Assembly: GCA_003024785.1 (NCBI GenBank)
Contig: PUQB01000009.1
Location: 455,001-519,000 of the forward strand
Source: Selaginella tamariscina
Taxonomy: Eukaryota > Streptophyta > Lycopodiopsida > Selaginellales > Selaginellaceae
Length of the DNA: 64,000 bases
Direction: 5' to 3'
Both the position numbers and the translations under genes were made by a program. Of this stretch, positions 11,418 to 23,672 are shown piece after piece. Position 1 is the stretch's first letter; each line of letters starts with the position of its first letter. A model generated the notes under the pieces. That model was not told where the DNA came from. It saw only the letters and a program-made list of their open reading frames with translations, and ran no database searches.

Positions 11418-11702
11418 ATGGCAGTAACTAAGTTGTGTGTGATAGCATGTATGATACTGTTGGTGTTTCATGCCGAGTATGTGCATTCACAGGGTCGAAC
11501 ATGTAACTTGTTGCCGGCCTCAAGCTGCGTTTTAGGGGCTTCTCAGACTGATTGCTGTCAAACACTAACCACGGTTCTGAACGGTTGCTTATGTGCCGTT
11601 GGTAATCCTCCTGCTGCGGGTTTACCATTGGAGCTCGATGTGGTTTTCCACCTTAATCAGTTCTGTGCTATAAAGGTTAACATTGGTGGACCATGTCCTT
11701 AA
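11418..11702 (+). CDS. Secreted eight-cysteine lipid-transfer-like protein
   Basis: Single-exon gene of 94 residues. The ATG at 11418 is chosen over an upstream in-frame start near 11400 because it puts a classic signal peptide first (MAVTKLCVIACMILLVFHAE, cleavage likely near VHSQ-G). The mature part has the full eight-cysteine pattern: C (RTC), C (SSC), CC (DCC), CxC (GCLC), C (QFC), C (GPC). This is the plant non-specific lipid transfer / 2S albumin / hydrophobic-seed-protein fold, held by four disulfides around a lipid-binding cavity. It probably acts in the cell wall or cuticle. Poly(A)-like AATAAA lies at 11730 and 11741. The frame is intact, unlike most genes here. The exact LTP subclass cannot be set from this sequence. 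Confidence 0.87.
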   Translation: MAVTKLCVIACMILLVFHAEYVHSQGRTCNLLPASSCVLGASQTDCCQTLTTVLNGCLCAVGNPPAAGLPLELDVVFHLNQFCAIKVNIGGPCP

Positions 11703-12045
11703 TGCTGTAACATATAATGTGGGATATGTAATAAAGAATTAATAAAAATAAATTATTAAATACATTATACTTCACATATTTTTAATAATATATATTGAAT
11801 TATTTCATTTTAACAAATTAATATTTGCATATGTGCATTGCGTTTGTGTTGGGTGATATGTTTATATGTGTGTGTGTGTCTATCTCTCCTTCTCTCTCTC
11901 TATATATATATATAATATATTGCATAAGAGAGCTAGATATAATTATAGAATAATTCTTAAAAGAAATAATGCATTCTTAAATATTAAACCGATTTAAATT
12001 TTTAAAAGAAAAAAGAATTTTTAAGTTCTTTTATTTTATTAAAAG

Positions 12046-12286
12046 CTGCAATGTTTATATAAATATAATCACACACACACATTCACGCAGGAACGCACGT
12101 TTATATAAGTAGTTTAACATGTACTTGTGTGTGTGTGTGTCTATATATATATAGAGAGAGAGAGAGGTATATGGTGAAGAAAACATACCTGCAATTCGTA
12201 GTCGTGCAATGTTTATATAAATATATATCACACACACATATACATGAACGCAAGCGCATTTATATAGTAGTTTAACACGTACTTGT

Positions 12287-12329
<43 letters not shown>

Positions 12330-12370
12330 GATAGATAGATATATAGATATATGGTGAAGAAAACATACCT
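12046..12370. repeat. Two tandem copies of a ~160-bp unit
   Basis: The unit begins GCAATGTTTATATAAATAT, passes through CA-rich and GT-rich stretches and ends GGTGAAGAAAACATACCT. It occurs at about 12048-12190 and 12207-12370. The GT and GATA tracts are longer in the second copy. Open frames across it are simple-repeat artefacts. Confidence 0.8.
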
Positions 12371-12633
12371 AATTATGTACAGTTTAATCTTCTAAACTGG
12401 TCATGCAACTTGTGTTTTTTTATATATATTACACACGGGCACGCGCGTACACACACACGTACACAGCTCAGCGTGTTTATAAACTGTAATTAAGGGAAAA
12501 TGAAAGCATGCATGTTGATGAGAAAGTAAATAGGTCAATTTTGTGATTCACTCGTTTGCATAAGCTACAAAACAAAGATTACCACAAATCATAAGGGCAG
12601 AGCAAAGGGCGAAAAGGGCGAAAAGGGGGAATC

Positions 12634-13472
12634 ATGAATTTCAAAAACAGTGGCAGTGATGTGTGGCGTATATGGCCGGTTCTTATGAAACGCGCTGTAC
12701 CCATCTTCGGAGCTGAAGAACAACAACAATCCGTAAGTGTATGCGTATATATATACGGGTTTGGGATTGATTATACTGCATTTCAATACAAACTTGTGTG
12801 TTGATAACACATGCATGTGTACGTGTGTGTGTATATTCAATCGGTATGGTTTTTGGAATTGATACTACATGGGTTTTTATTGGGTTTTCTCTAAATCGAT
12901 GCATTTCAACAGAAATTTGTTTGTTAAATATATACATGATGATGCATTTTAATTAGAAATTAGTGTGATTTTATGTTTTGTATGGGGTTATTACAGATTG
13001 TTCCTGCTCGGACATCATCTCCTCCTACATCTGTTATAATGGACTCAGACAAGTAAGCGCACACACACACACACATATGTATATGTATGTGTGTAGTGTG
13101 ATTACATGCAACATATGATTGTTTACATATTATATCATTGATTTAATTGTTGTATTAGATAATAGTTTAATTTCAGGCCACGTCCTTGGCGATATAAATG
13201 CAAGACAGAACCTTGTGCACAAACTGAAAGGTAATGTGTGTGTGTTTTATATACACATATGTCTGTAGTGTTAATAATATTTATTATGACACACAAGTTT
13301 ACATAATGTAGTTTTAATGTGTTTTTTTTTAACTAATATTTATTAATATATATTTTCTTTTTTAGTGAATAGGCCCAAAGGAAACTGCGTGTACAAGGTA
13401 CTACCTGGAGAGGATCTGACGGATGTTGCCTCCAACCACGAGACTTTTACAGAAGTCATTATAGAGGTGAAT

Positions 13473-13518
<46 letters not shown>

Positions 13519-14080
13519 ATATATATATATATTTGTGTGTGTGTGTGTGTGTAATCACACACACTGATAACGTTTTGTCAGGCAAACAACATATTAAATC
13601 CTGCAAATATTGCAACTGGCCAAAATCTCTGGATTCCTCGTACTCACCATATAAAAAAGGTATATTACTATTAACAGTATGTGTGTGTGTGTGTGTGGTG
13701 TGTAGTATATATACCGTGCTTGTATCAGGGAAACACATTATGGTCGCTCTCCCATGAGTATGGAGTATCAATCCGAACCATACAGCTGGCAAATGGAATC
13801 GAGAATCCTGATCTTATATTTGCTGGTGAGTATCTCTTTATATATATATATATATCTGTGGTGTGTATGTATGTATGTATGTATTAATATTTGTATATAC
13901 ATGCTTTATGTGTATATGTGTTATTTCGTGCGGATTTTATATAGAGGTTGAACACATACTAATTTTTATATCAAGTATACGTATATTTTAGTTATATACA
14001 TGTGATATTTTATATATTTTAAGTAACTATATTATTTATATGCAGGTGATATTTTAATAATCCCAGACGAACCTGAGTAA
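12634..14080 (+). CDS. Two-LysM-domain protein, seven exons
   Basis: Exons with GT-AG borders: 12634-12732, 12997-13052, 13177-13230, 13366-13466, 13582-13659, 13729-13825 and 14046-14080 (TAA 14078). Exons 4-5 encode LysM 1, from CVYKVLPGEDLTDVASNH to GQNLWIPR; exons 5-7 encode LysM 2, from HHIKKGNTLWSLSHEYGVS through LANGIENPDLIFAGD to ILIIPDE. LysM modules bind N-acetylglucosamine polymers (chitin, peptidoglycan). The N-terminus (MNFKNSGSDVWRIWPVLM) has no clear signal peptide, and a Cys-containing stretch (WRYKCKTEPCAQTE) precedes LysM 1. Joining exon 3 to exon 4 as listed puts a stop just inside exon 4, so either one splice site is misplaced, one base is lost, or translation starts later. 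Exons 4-7 are in one clean frame. Confidence 0.72.
13477..13560. repeat. CT then TA/GT microsatellite in LysM intron 4
   Basis: A (CT)n run of about 37 bases, then ATATAT and GTGTGT. It lies fully inside the intron between exons 4 and 5. The open frame running through it is not coding. Confidence 0.85.
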
Positions 14081-14099
14081 AGGGGATTAAAACACCTCG

Positions 14100-14348
14100 G
14101 TATTATGTAACATAACATACCTATGTACAATTTTCCTTAGTGTACAGATAAATGAAAGTTTAATACACATCGAATCTATATTGTTATATATATTGCTTTG
14201 TTTTATCATATATATAATTAACAAAGAAGATTATAATATATTAAATATAAATGCACTTTTAACAAAGAAAGAGAAAAGTTATGAATATCACATAAAAATT
14301 AATTTTTATGAAGAAAATTATATATATATATATATATAATATATATAT

Positions 14349-14394
<46 letters not shown>

Positions 14395-17300
14395 TGTATG
14401 TATGTACACAAACAACAAAATCAACATTGCTTCATGGCCTAAAATAATTAAAAATAATAAAGTTTAAAGTTTAAATTTCTCCTATTCTTTTTTAATTTTT
14501 CCGTATTATTTTTATATCTTACCCATTTTATTTTGCATGCCTCTTTGGCATTTTCTTAAAAATTAAATATATTAAAAGAAACTACCATAATTTATTTATA
14601 TATATATACCAACAATTATACTTTTATATTCATAAGAATCATTTTTTTTAAAAATTAATTATGCTAATTAAATATAATATACATCTTCATGTTTATAAAT
14701 TCTATTTCATCTTTATTTGGCACATACACATAAACAATGTTATTCTTTCTCCCTCTTAATAATTTAACATTCAATAACATTTTCATAAAATATATTTATC
14801 TTAAAAATATAAATTTTTAAGTTTAAAACAACTATGAAATAAAATACATCACATTTTTGGTATAATAAGTTTTACATCAACACAACTATAAACAAAATAA
14901 ACATTATTATTATCAAAATAAGTTAATTTATGGTACTTATCATTTTTATTATTATTACTTCGGTATAATCAAGTATAATTGCAAAAGGCAATGTGTCTTC
15001 ATTTTATTATTTAATATTATTAATCTAATAAGTTTATGTGTCACTAACGTTTTAAACGATGATAAATTAAAGTTTCACTTATTTTTTAAATTTATGAATA
15101 AGATTGTTTATTATACTTTCATATAAAAATATGTAATTTACCATAAAATATAATTTAAGGATTGAATGTTTATACTTCAATTTTTTATTAAATATGTTGA
15201 TTTTAACTGACTTATTTTTTTATTCATTTATAAAACACGAGAAGTATTAAACTAAATGCTTTTTTATATATATATATACTATATTCATTTTTGTATCGTA
15301 TATGTTGTAAATAATCATTTATTCTAAAATGAATTTTAATTAAATATATACTTCATAGTTTAATATAAAGAGGCGCTTTTAAAAAAATTTAAAAATATTA
15401 AAATAAAACATTAACAAAAATAAATAAATTTACTTAACATATGTATTGTAACTTTACTAACAATTTTATTTCTATGTTCTTAACATTTTTCATAACTTAA
15501 AAGAATTTTTAAAATAAATTATTTATGCAATATTTAAAATAATATACATCTTTATGAATATAATTTAGAAGTTTAAATTTACCTTTTTAACATTTATAAC
15601 TAAGTATCTTATTTGTTGTTATGTTGTAATTTAGTATTTAAAAACTTTATTATATGTTAATATGATGTAAATTAATATCCTTCATATATTCAATTTTAAA
15701 AGATATATTATAAAGTTTGTATTAAAGAAGCAAAATTAAAATTTTAAATTATATATAAAAAATAAAATTAATAAGAAAAAAATAAAAAATATGGAATTAA
15801 AATGAATAAAAGGTACATGTTAAACAAAATTAAAGTGTGTGTGTGTGTGTGTGTGTATAAAGAAAGATATAAAGTATACATACACAACAAAATAAAAAGT
15901 AATAAGGGTGCTAATGGATATAAATATTTCAATATATAAATATAATTTAATTACTTAAATTTTAAGCTAATTACATTTTAATTTAATAATAAATTAAATC
16001 AATTAATTCAATAGTGAAGACATTTAAGGTTTAATTTAATAATAAAGATTTTAAACTTTAATTAAATAATCAATGTAAATGAATTCAAAAGTAAAATTAA
16101 TAATTTCATGAAAGTTAATAAGGTTTTATATTTCATTATCTTTTAAATATACACATTCATATTAAAGTAAATTATATTATATAATAATGAAAGTGTGAAA
16201 CATAAAGCCTTAAAACATTGAATTTAAAATAAGTATTAATGTATTAATGCTTTATAATATTAACCAATTAGATAAATATTTCATTAATCAAGTAAAATAA
16301 ACATCATATTACCACATAAACATAAAATAAATTAAACATTATATCAACACATAAAATAAAATAAATATTATATTAACATAAACAAAACAAAATAAACATT
16401 ACTATTATATATATAAAAAAAACCTATTGTATTTAACAACTAACTATAAAACAACATAAACATTGTATAAACACAAATATAAAATAAATTAAACATCATA
16501 TCAAATCATAAAAATAAAACAACGTAAACATCATATCAATACATAAATATAAACTAAATATTATATTTGACACATAAATAAAGCAAAATAAATTTATTAT
16601 TAATTAGAAAGTTTTTTTTGCTTCATATACATATTTTTATATTTGTATCGTATATATTATAAGTTGTTAATCATAATTAAGTTGTAGGTACCTTAAAATT
16701 TGATTTTACTAAAGTATTTTATTATAAAAGAGTGTACACTTTAGTGTTTTTGGTATAGTAAAAGACATTATAAACATTATATTAATATATAAATATAAAA
16801 TAAAATAAATATTATATCAAAATATAAATATATCATATTTATCACATAAATATGTTTTAATTATTAATAGATATGTTTTAAGTAAAATCTTTAATGTAAT
16901 TTTAAAATTGTTAAAATAAGTTACTGTTCGTAAAAGAAATTACAAAAAAACGAATAAGATTTGCTATTTAATAAAAAAACATTTAAAGAAAATTTCTTGA
17001 ATAGTTTTTGTTTTTCTAAAATGTAAGAGCATATAATGAAAGGTGATATTAACAAGACAATTATTATTATTATTTTTTACAAAAGAATATATATGTGTGT
17101 GTGTGTGTAAGAACAGAAGATAAAAAGAATTTTTCTTTAAAAAACCTCATTTGTAACAATAAATTAATAATAATTAAATACATATATATAAAGTTTATCT
17201 TTAATTTTAAATTTTGCATTTTACAACATTATATTTTACAATAGTATCTTTGAAAATTACATATATAACTATAATACATACTATGAATTTAAAATTCATG

Positions 17301-17435
17301 TACATGATATTCTTAATTAGTTTGTAATTCATGGTATTTAATTTATTTCATTTCAATTATGTAAATATTCTTCTTAATATGTATTTAATATATGTATGTA
17401 AAATATGGTTTTTATTTTTGTTTTTTTTAATGTAT
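14100..17435. other. AT-rich intergenic DNA
   Basis: No coding signal on either strand. It contains a TA tract and a (TATG)n tract at about 14318-14406, a GT tract near 15836-15857 and another near 17093-17108. From about 16260 to 16870 there are repeated short AACATAAATATAAAATAAA-like phrases that look like a degenerate tandem array. Confidence 0.6.
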
Positions 17436-17439
17436 TTTT

Positions 17440-17770
17440 TGTAGCTTTATAAGCAGTTGACCAACTCAAACAAAAATAAAAGATGATTGTATATAAGGCA
17501 ATAAAAGATGTATCATTTTAGCTTTATTTTCAGAGTGTTAAGTCACCTTTAGCACATATAAAAAGCAAATTAGTATAAATAAATATTAATTTATTTATTG
17601 ATTATTACCTTCACTTGTATTCACCTTTGAAAGGAAAATTATTCAATGTGAAGTTATTTAAAAAGTGCACTTAAATAAAAAAAATTACTAAACTTTATTT
17701 TGAATATTTATTAATGTTATCAATTTTTTAATTACCAATTAAAGAACTCATAACATGTATTATCTAGATT
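17440..17770. repeat. Diverged third copy of part of the AT-rich unit
   Basis: It aligns in the same orientation with about 9160-9500 and 53925-54265, sharing phrases such as TTGACCAACTCAAACAAAAA and GAACTCATAACATGTATTAT. It is more diverged than those two are from each other. Confidence 0.75.
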
Positions 17771-17978
17771 GATTTGAGAATTTCATATGTAAGAATATCA
17801 CATTTTAATTAAATAACACACTCTAAAGTATTTTTGGTGTTATTTGAAAGAAATTTTTTAAAATATAACTCAACATCGATTAAAGAAAATAAAATATAGT
17901 GGATAAAAGAAACAGAATATAACTCAACATTGATCAAATATTTAAAAAATCTTTTAAATATAACTTCCAAATTTTAGC

Positions 17979-19010
17979 AAATTCATGACAGAAAGGTCTT
18001 GTCGAAATGCACGTTTCAAGGGACAAAGATTAAGGCATGTCTTTAGCCTCCTCCTCCATGTTAAGTTAGGTGTAAAACTCATAATTAAGCAAGGCACATT
18101 CGTATCCTTGTCCAACTATGGGCATGGGATCTTAACTGACATGTTTCTCATTACCCAATTCTTGAGGTTTCATTAAGGGGTTTTAAAGTTTGTCATTTAT
18201 GAGCCATGTTCATGATACTTGGTGTAACTCTTAAATCTAAGGGGTTATGGCATGATAGTTTACATCGTGGGAGAGAGTGTCACATGAAGATGTAACACTA
18301 GGCTATTATGACTCACAGTATAACGCTTGAGGCATGCCCTTTGGGATTGTATCATAGAAGGGGTTAAATACTCTAGTAAATAGGCATACTTGTGTTTGTA
18401 CTAGGTGTTAAATTTTGGGCATCCGCTCAAAGGGAGGTTAAGTCTCGTAATTAGGTGTGCTTTGACACACTTGGCTAGGGGGTGTTATCCTTAGAATTCA
18501 AGGGTTGAACAACTTAAACTTGTTAACATGAGCTCTTTCGTAAGGCACTCACAACGTCATGTACTCAGGGTTATTCAAACCTAACCTTAGGGAGTTTGTT
18601 TAGTAAAACACTTGTGTCCTCACTAAGTACTAGCCCTAAGTATATGGTATGACTTAGCTACTTAAACCCTTAGGGCTTAATCATGGTTTAGGGTACCCCT
18701 TATCACTTTAAAGGGGTTGTACTCTCGGATGAGGGTAATTCCTTAAGGGATAAATGACATGCCTTAGCTCTGTCACGGGGTATGTGTGAAACACATCTCC
18801 TTTGTGAGGTTAGGACATGAACTTATCTATGTTTAATAGGACATGATTCTAAAGTTAACTCGGGTTATCCTTTAGGGTTCGAGAGATGATCTATGGGTCT
18901 TCTACTTAATTAGGCACTTGAGTTAAACTCTTAAGGTCATATTAAAAGACTTAGCATTACCACTTGGTAACCGTGTTTATAACATGTTGACCCTTTGAAT
19001 TAAAAAATTT
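17979..19010 (+). mobile_element. Old truncated LTR fragment, same family as 31861-40890
   Basis: It matches the 3' two-thirds of the LTRs at 31861, 35585 and 39171 in the same orientation. It begins where those read CTTGTCGGAATG and ends near their GGGTTAAAAC end. It is 5'-truncated, has no partner LTR nearby and is clearly more diverged than the other copies. It is therefore an old fossil of the family. Confidence 0.85.
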
Positions 19011-19014
19011 GGCA

Positions 19015-19480
19015 TACATACTTTTTAAAAATATTCTTAACATGAAAATTCGTATTGACCGATTGTCAATTCTTAAATATTTAATATATTTTTTTATTCA
19101 ATTGTCAATTTTTTAGATATTTTAATATATTTTTTTATTCTTCAATATTGTAAGATATTTTGACACAATATTAACTTAGTATTTACTATTTTAATATTGA
19201 CATAAACACAAGAAGGAACTGTATAATCTGATTTACAATTGTTAATATAATAACGTACCATGCCACATGTATAAATGATATTAAGGGTACATATACAAAT
19301 ATGATGCATACACATTATGTATACATCATAAAATTTTGATAATAATATTTATTTTTATAGTGAAAGTTTTTATGGAAAATTTTATTTTTATTATTTTACA
19401 AATGCAAAACTGCTTGACAAATAAGTATCACAACGTATTATTATATTACTTTACACACACACACACACACACACACACAG

Positions 19481-19514
<34 letters not shown>

Positions 19515-19560
19515 TATTATATATATATATATACATACAGAGATGCTTGAGTTCTGTTAT
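19015..19560. repeat. AT-rich repeat with CA/TA microsatellite
   Basis: 19015-19410 aligns in the same orientation with 56730-57130 (shared phrases AACTGTATAATCTGATTTA and CCACATGTATA). A (CA)n tract follows at about 19453-19478, then TA runs to 19535. The 80-codon open frame across it has no protein character. Confidence 0.7.
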
Positions 19561-19729
19561 GATATGAATATTTTAAAGATGTAGAGACTAGAGAATTTTT
19601 TAAAAAACAAAGTGTAAGATAAATATTAATTTTACGACTAGTTTGTTATATAGACATAAGTTCTTTTAAAATTTAAAATTTGATTGAATAATCTTCATTA
19701 TAATGATATATGATATAATTTTCATACCT

Positions 19730-21151
19730 TTATACTTTTTGCCAAGAAGGACAAAAGACTATAGGACGAACGTTCTCTTCAACAGCAAAATTAATAATCT
19801 CAAACCTATCTCTTGTTTCCATGTCATTTAAGATTCCCTTATCGCGTATACATATCATCATCCGGCATTCATGCGTATATCCATATCCATCATCAGTATA
19901 CACGCAAACATAACCATCTCCACAATCCTGTAAATATTCAATAAACTCTTCCGAACCAATACGATGTAAAGAAAGTATCACCCTGAGAGAACTATGACAA
20001 ACATTACAACCTTCGTCCAATTCAGTAGAGTTGATGGGATTACAACCTTCGTCCAATTCAGTAGAGTTGATGGGATTCCCATCCCTTGCCAAATACAAAC
20101 AATTGCACCTTTGATTTCATTTTCTGCAAATTCATCTGGTGCACCTATAAAATTAATAAGGCCTTTAGATTCAATTTTAATACGAAAGTTGGGAAAACCA
20201 ACTCGAAAAGGAACTTCAAAATCATCGTTGAACTTTATCTTCTTTGAGGACGCCTTATTATCTATGGGCAACCCATAATATCTTCCATAATAATTGATTT
20301 GAAAATTATCTATATCTTCAATATCTCTGCAAACAAACCAAAGGTAACCGTGTTTTTCAACAACATTGCTTGAGATGAACTCCGGGGGATATGAACTCCA
20401 ATAAAAGCACCTCCATATTCTATCTGAAGATGATATATGTATACCTTGTTCGCGTAAGGAACATAAAACTTGTAGTAACCACCATCTTTATCAACGCTCA
20501 GTGTAACATCGAAACGGTCGTCAACATCTTCTTCATGTGGTTCAGGAAGGGCTGGAAGAAGCCTCAACCGCTTTGTGAGAGGATTGCATATGATAAAGGA
20601 CTCCTCGTTGCAGGTGTCTCGATCATCTGAAACTAAAGCTTTGAAAGCTATCAAGCCTCCAGCAGTGTGCATGGGGACAACCCGCCTGAAAGACTCTGTT
20701 GGAAAGACCACACCCATGTCCACCCAGATGAGAGGCGAGTTGAGATGCACAACCGGAGTTTCACAACAAACAACGGGTCCCTCAGCAGGTTCCGGTTCCT
20801 CGCCCTCAGCAGAGATTTCAAAACGATAATCCTCATCCTGAATCGGAGGGGATATTCATGAGTGACGGCCCTATAAAGATTTGGTGGAGATTTGTCTTCA
20901 ACAGCATCCGCTGCCTTCAGATTGCTGATGAAAACCCTGCCTCCCAGAAGATATTCAACCGGTACAACTTTGATCATCCATGCCTCGGAACCCCCACAAG
21001 GAAATGACAGCAGACAAGGGTACTCCCTAACTAGGGATTTGCAAATTGAAGCAATGCCCACCTGTTTCTCCACAGGGAGCCGCGGAAATATTTCCTCCGA
21101 AAAGATTGTCGTTGGAAGATCTTGCCAGCGCTCATCAAACTCCATATCCAT
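19730..21151 (-). pseudogene. F-box protein gene, frame-broken (left copy)
   Basis: From ATG 21151 the protein begins MDMEFDERWQDLP and has an F-box-like helix set (EEIFPRLPVEKQVGIASICK); F-box proteins link substrates to SKP1-CUL1 ubiquitin ligases. An F-box-associated, kelch-like region follows: HLNSPLIWVDMGVVFP, MHTAGGLIAFKAL, FIICNPLTKRLRLLP, DGGYYKFYVPY. The C-terminal part ends near 19730 with DRFEIINFAVEENVRPIVF. A run of four C near 20850, where the right copy has five, shifts the frame after THEYP. Other shifts lie near 20390 and 20100. A 36-bp unit is duplicated in frame at 20004-20075 (PINSTELDEGCN twice). A CACGTG box is at 21312-21317. The frame breaks suggest a pseudogene, unless they are assembly indels. 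Confidence 0.75.
20004..20075. repeat. 36-bp in-frame tandem duplication
   Basis: 20004-20039 is repeated exactly at 20040-20075, adding 12 codons to the F-box gene's C-terminal part without changing its frame. Confidence 0.9.
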
Positions 21152-21311
21152 ATCTAATCCTACCCTAAGGTATTGATAAAAAAGGACATCAAAATAAAAG
21201 GGAAAAAAACATGTACATATAATAGATACTTACGCATGGCGAATATTCCTAACATCAACTCCTGGGGTATATTCTTGGTACAGTTCACATGACAGTGCCG
21301 TGTGTTAACGC

Positions 21312-21317
21312 CACGTG
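21312..21317. promoter_or_regulatory. G-box CACGTG upstream of the F-box gene
   Basis: CACGTG lies about 160 bp before the F-box start codon and is kept in the inverted copy at 63170-63175, also upstream of its start. G-boxes bind bHLH and bZIP factors in plants. Function here is inference. Confidence 0.35.
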
Positions 21318-21559
21318 TCGCATGCGTATATGTTACAATACCAATCTTCAGGTTTGTATTTAAACATATATGAAGATTTCAGATTGTTGCAGCCATCGAA
21401 AGCTGTATTAACATTGAGGCGTATAGATGGTATAGATACGCAAAGAACAAGAAGATAAAATGACGGACATTCACCGTCTTACATATAAGCAGGTTCTCAC
21501 ACACTCTCTCTATAACATACTCACAAATACATACACAAGAATAATATATAATTATGTTA

Positions 21560-22440
21560 ACTATGTATGTAAATATATGTTTAGGTATTTATTGTTTATA
21601 ATATGTTAATATTCCCCATGGTCATAGTTAAGGTAAGGTTGATTATATATTGAAAATGTATGGATTAACAAGACACACACTTCAATAATAGATTTTTAAT
21701 CCAGAATGTCCCGTTAAAATGACTCAAGAGTTAATGGCCGCCACGATTGAACAACTAATCCCATATCTATTAATGCTGTTGATACACCACCGTCGGATGA
21801 GCATTTGTGCACCGTCAGATGCAAAAACGTTTCCAATGAGTATATTCCGATGTGCCCGATATCAACGAAGTTTCCAGTTTAATTTATATAATATAAAAGA
21901 ATGATTGGTTTTATAATGTGTTTTATTTTATGTGAGCATTTAAAATAACTTCATTATCGTTGTTTTGAATTTAATAAAACTGTCTGAATTTTGACTTTTT
22001 TTGGCACGGAATATTTTAATTCCTATCTTATAAATATATATGCTTTAGTTCTTAATAATGTTTTAAAAATAAATAAATTATTCATTTACTAAAGCATTCA
22101 TGTAAGACCCCAGTAATTCACTTCACAAAATAAACTTGTTATCGAAATCATAATTCATTCAGAAATTTATTACATATATTTTTATTCTTTAAAAAAAATT
22201 AAATTCACATTAACCTTTGATCAATTTATATATAATTTATATATAATTTGATATAAAGATTATAAATCAAATTAATGAATTAAATCTCTCATGAGATAAA
22301 TAAATTTAGTTGAATGCATTGTCAAACTTATTTAGAGGTTTCACACGCAGGTCCCATCCGAAAATATACTAAATAATTTGAATAATTATATATAACTATT
22401 AAATAATTATATATAATCATTTAATATTATACACACCACA
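21560..22440. other. Intergenic DNA between the two minus-strand genes
   Basis: 21560-22100 is shared with the inverted copy, including the short conserved stretch 21670-21890 (right copy 62680-62880). 22120-22320 resembles 61350-61590 in the same, not inverted, orientation. No gene was recognised. Confidence 0.5.
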
Positions 22441-23621
22441 CTGTACAAAGTTTACTTGAGCTTATCTATGGAATACACGATCTCCGGCAGAAGCTATTAT
22501 AAGCTTAATACTTATATAAAAATAATAAATTATTTCATTTAATTTATTAGTTAAAATTATAATTATAAGAAATCATTAAATTATTGCCTACCTCAGATTT
22601 AACTGCACGAACTACTGAATTGAAACTCGAAGCTCCCTTAACCAGCAACTTATTACGATGAACAAAGTTCTGAAATTAACAAGATTAATACATCAAAACA
22701 TACTAATTATATGTGTGCACTCTTATGAAGAATACTTAAGTTCTAGAACGTTATCAAAGTAAAATATATACATATATATTTCTAAGATCACACACACACA
22801 CACACAACACACACACACACAGGTGTGTATATAACTTACATTGTGAAGCATTTGATCTTTTAGAAGCTTGATTTCCTGTGGTGTTAACGTTCCAGTCTAC
22901 CAACAAGCTTTGTTAATGCATCACGCTCCCCAGACAATACTTGGCTTGCCTAAAACACAACAATGTAATATTATATTATTAAGAACATCACATAAATCCC
23001 TTAAGTTCTCGGATATTACAAATTTATCCCTGAAGGTTTGAAATTTACATTTTAACCACTTCAAAAACAGAATATGCCAAAATAAATCTAAATTTAAATA
23101 ATAACCATAATTTATATTCTCATGCGTGATATACCATTAATAAATAGAGAATAATAAGCACAAATTACTTATATATAGAGTTTTCTACTCAATTTTGTAC
23201 GTGTACATTATATTCACATAATACATACAGTGTGTATGTATGTGTGCATACGTGTGTGTCTTCCATGGAAATTAACACAGCTCATCAAACATGATAGAAA
23301 AGGGTAAAAACCATGCATGTTACTGTATAATGTAGTATATATATGGTGGCTATGCAAGTCAAGTACATGTGTGTTGTCTACGGATATACGTACATGTATG
23401 CGGATACATATACATGCATAACATATATGTATGTGTCTATTCTTGCCTGTTCGAGCTCCATTACACGCTGTTGATCCCATTCACCAGTGTCAATAATGCG
23501 ACCTAGTCTATCACATTCTGTTCGTATTTGAATATTCTCCTTCTCCAGAATGGCCACATAATCTTTGATTTTAATCATTCTCTTTGGGCTTGATGCTGTC
23601 ACAAATCTATATATATATATA

Positions 23622-23672
<51 letters not shown>

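Noticed and set aside
22100-22500. Possible LTR start (TGTAAGACCCCAG near 22101)
   Set aside because: No matching end, partner or target duplication was found; the word alone is not enough.
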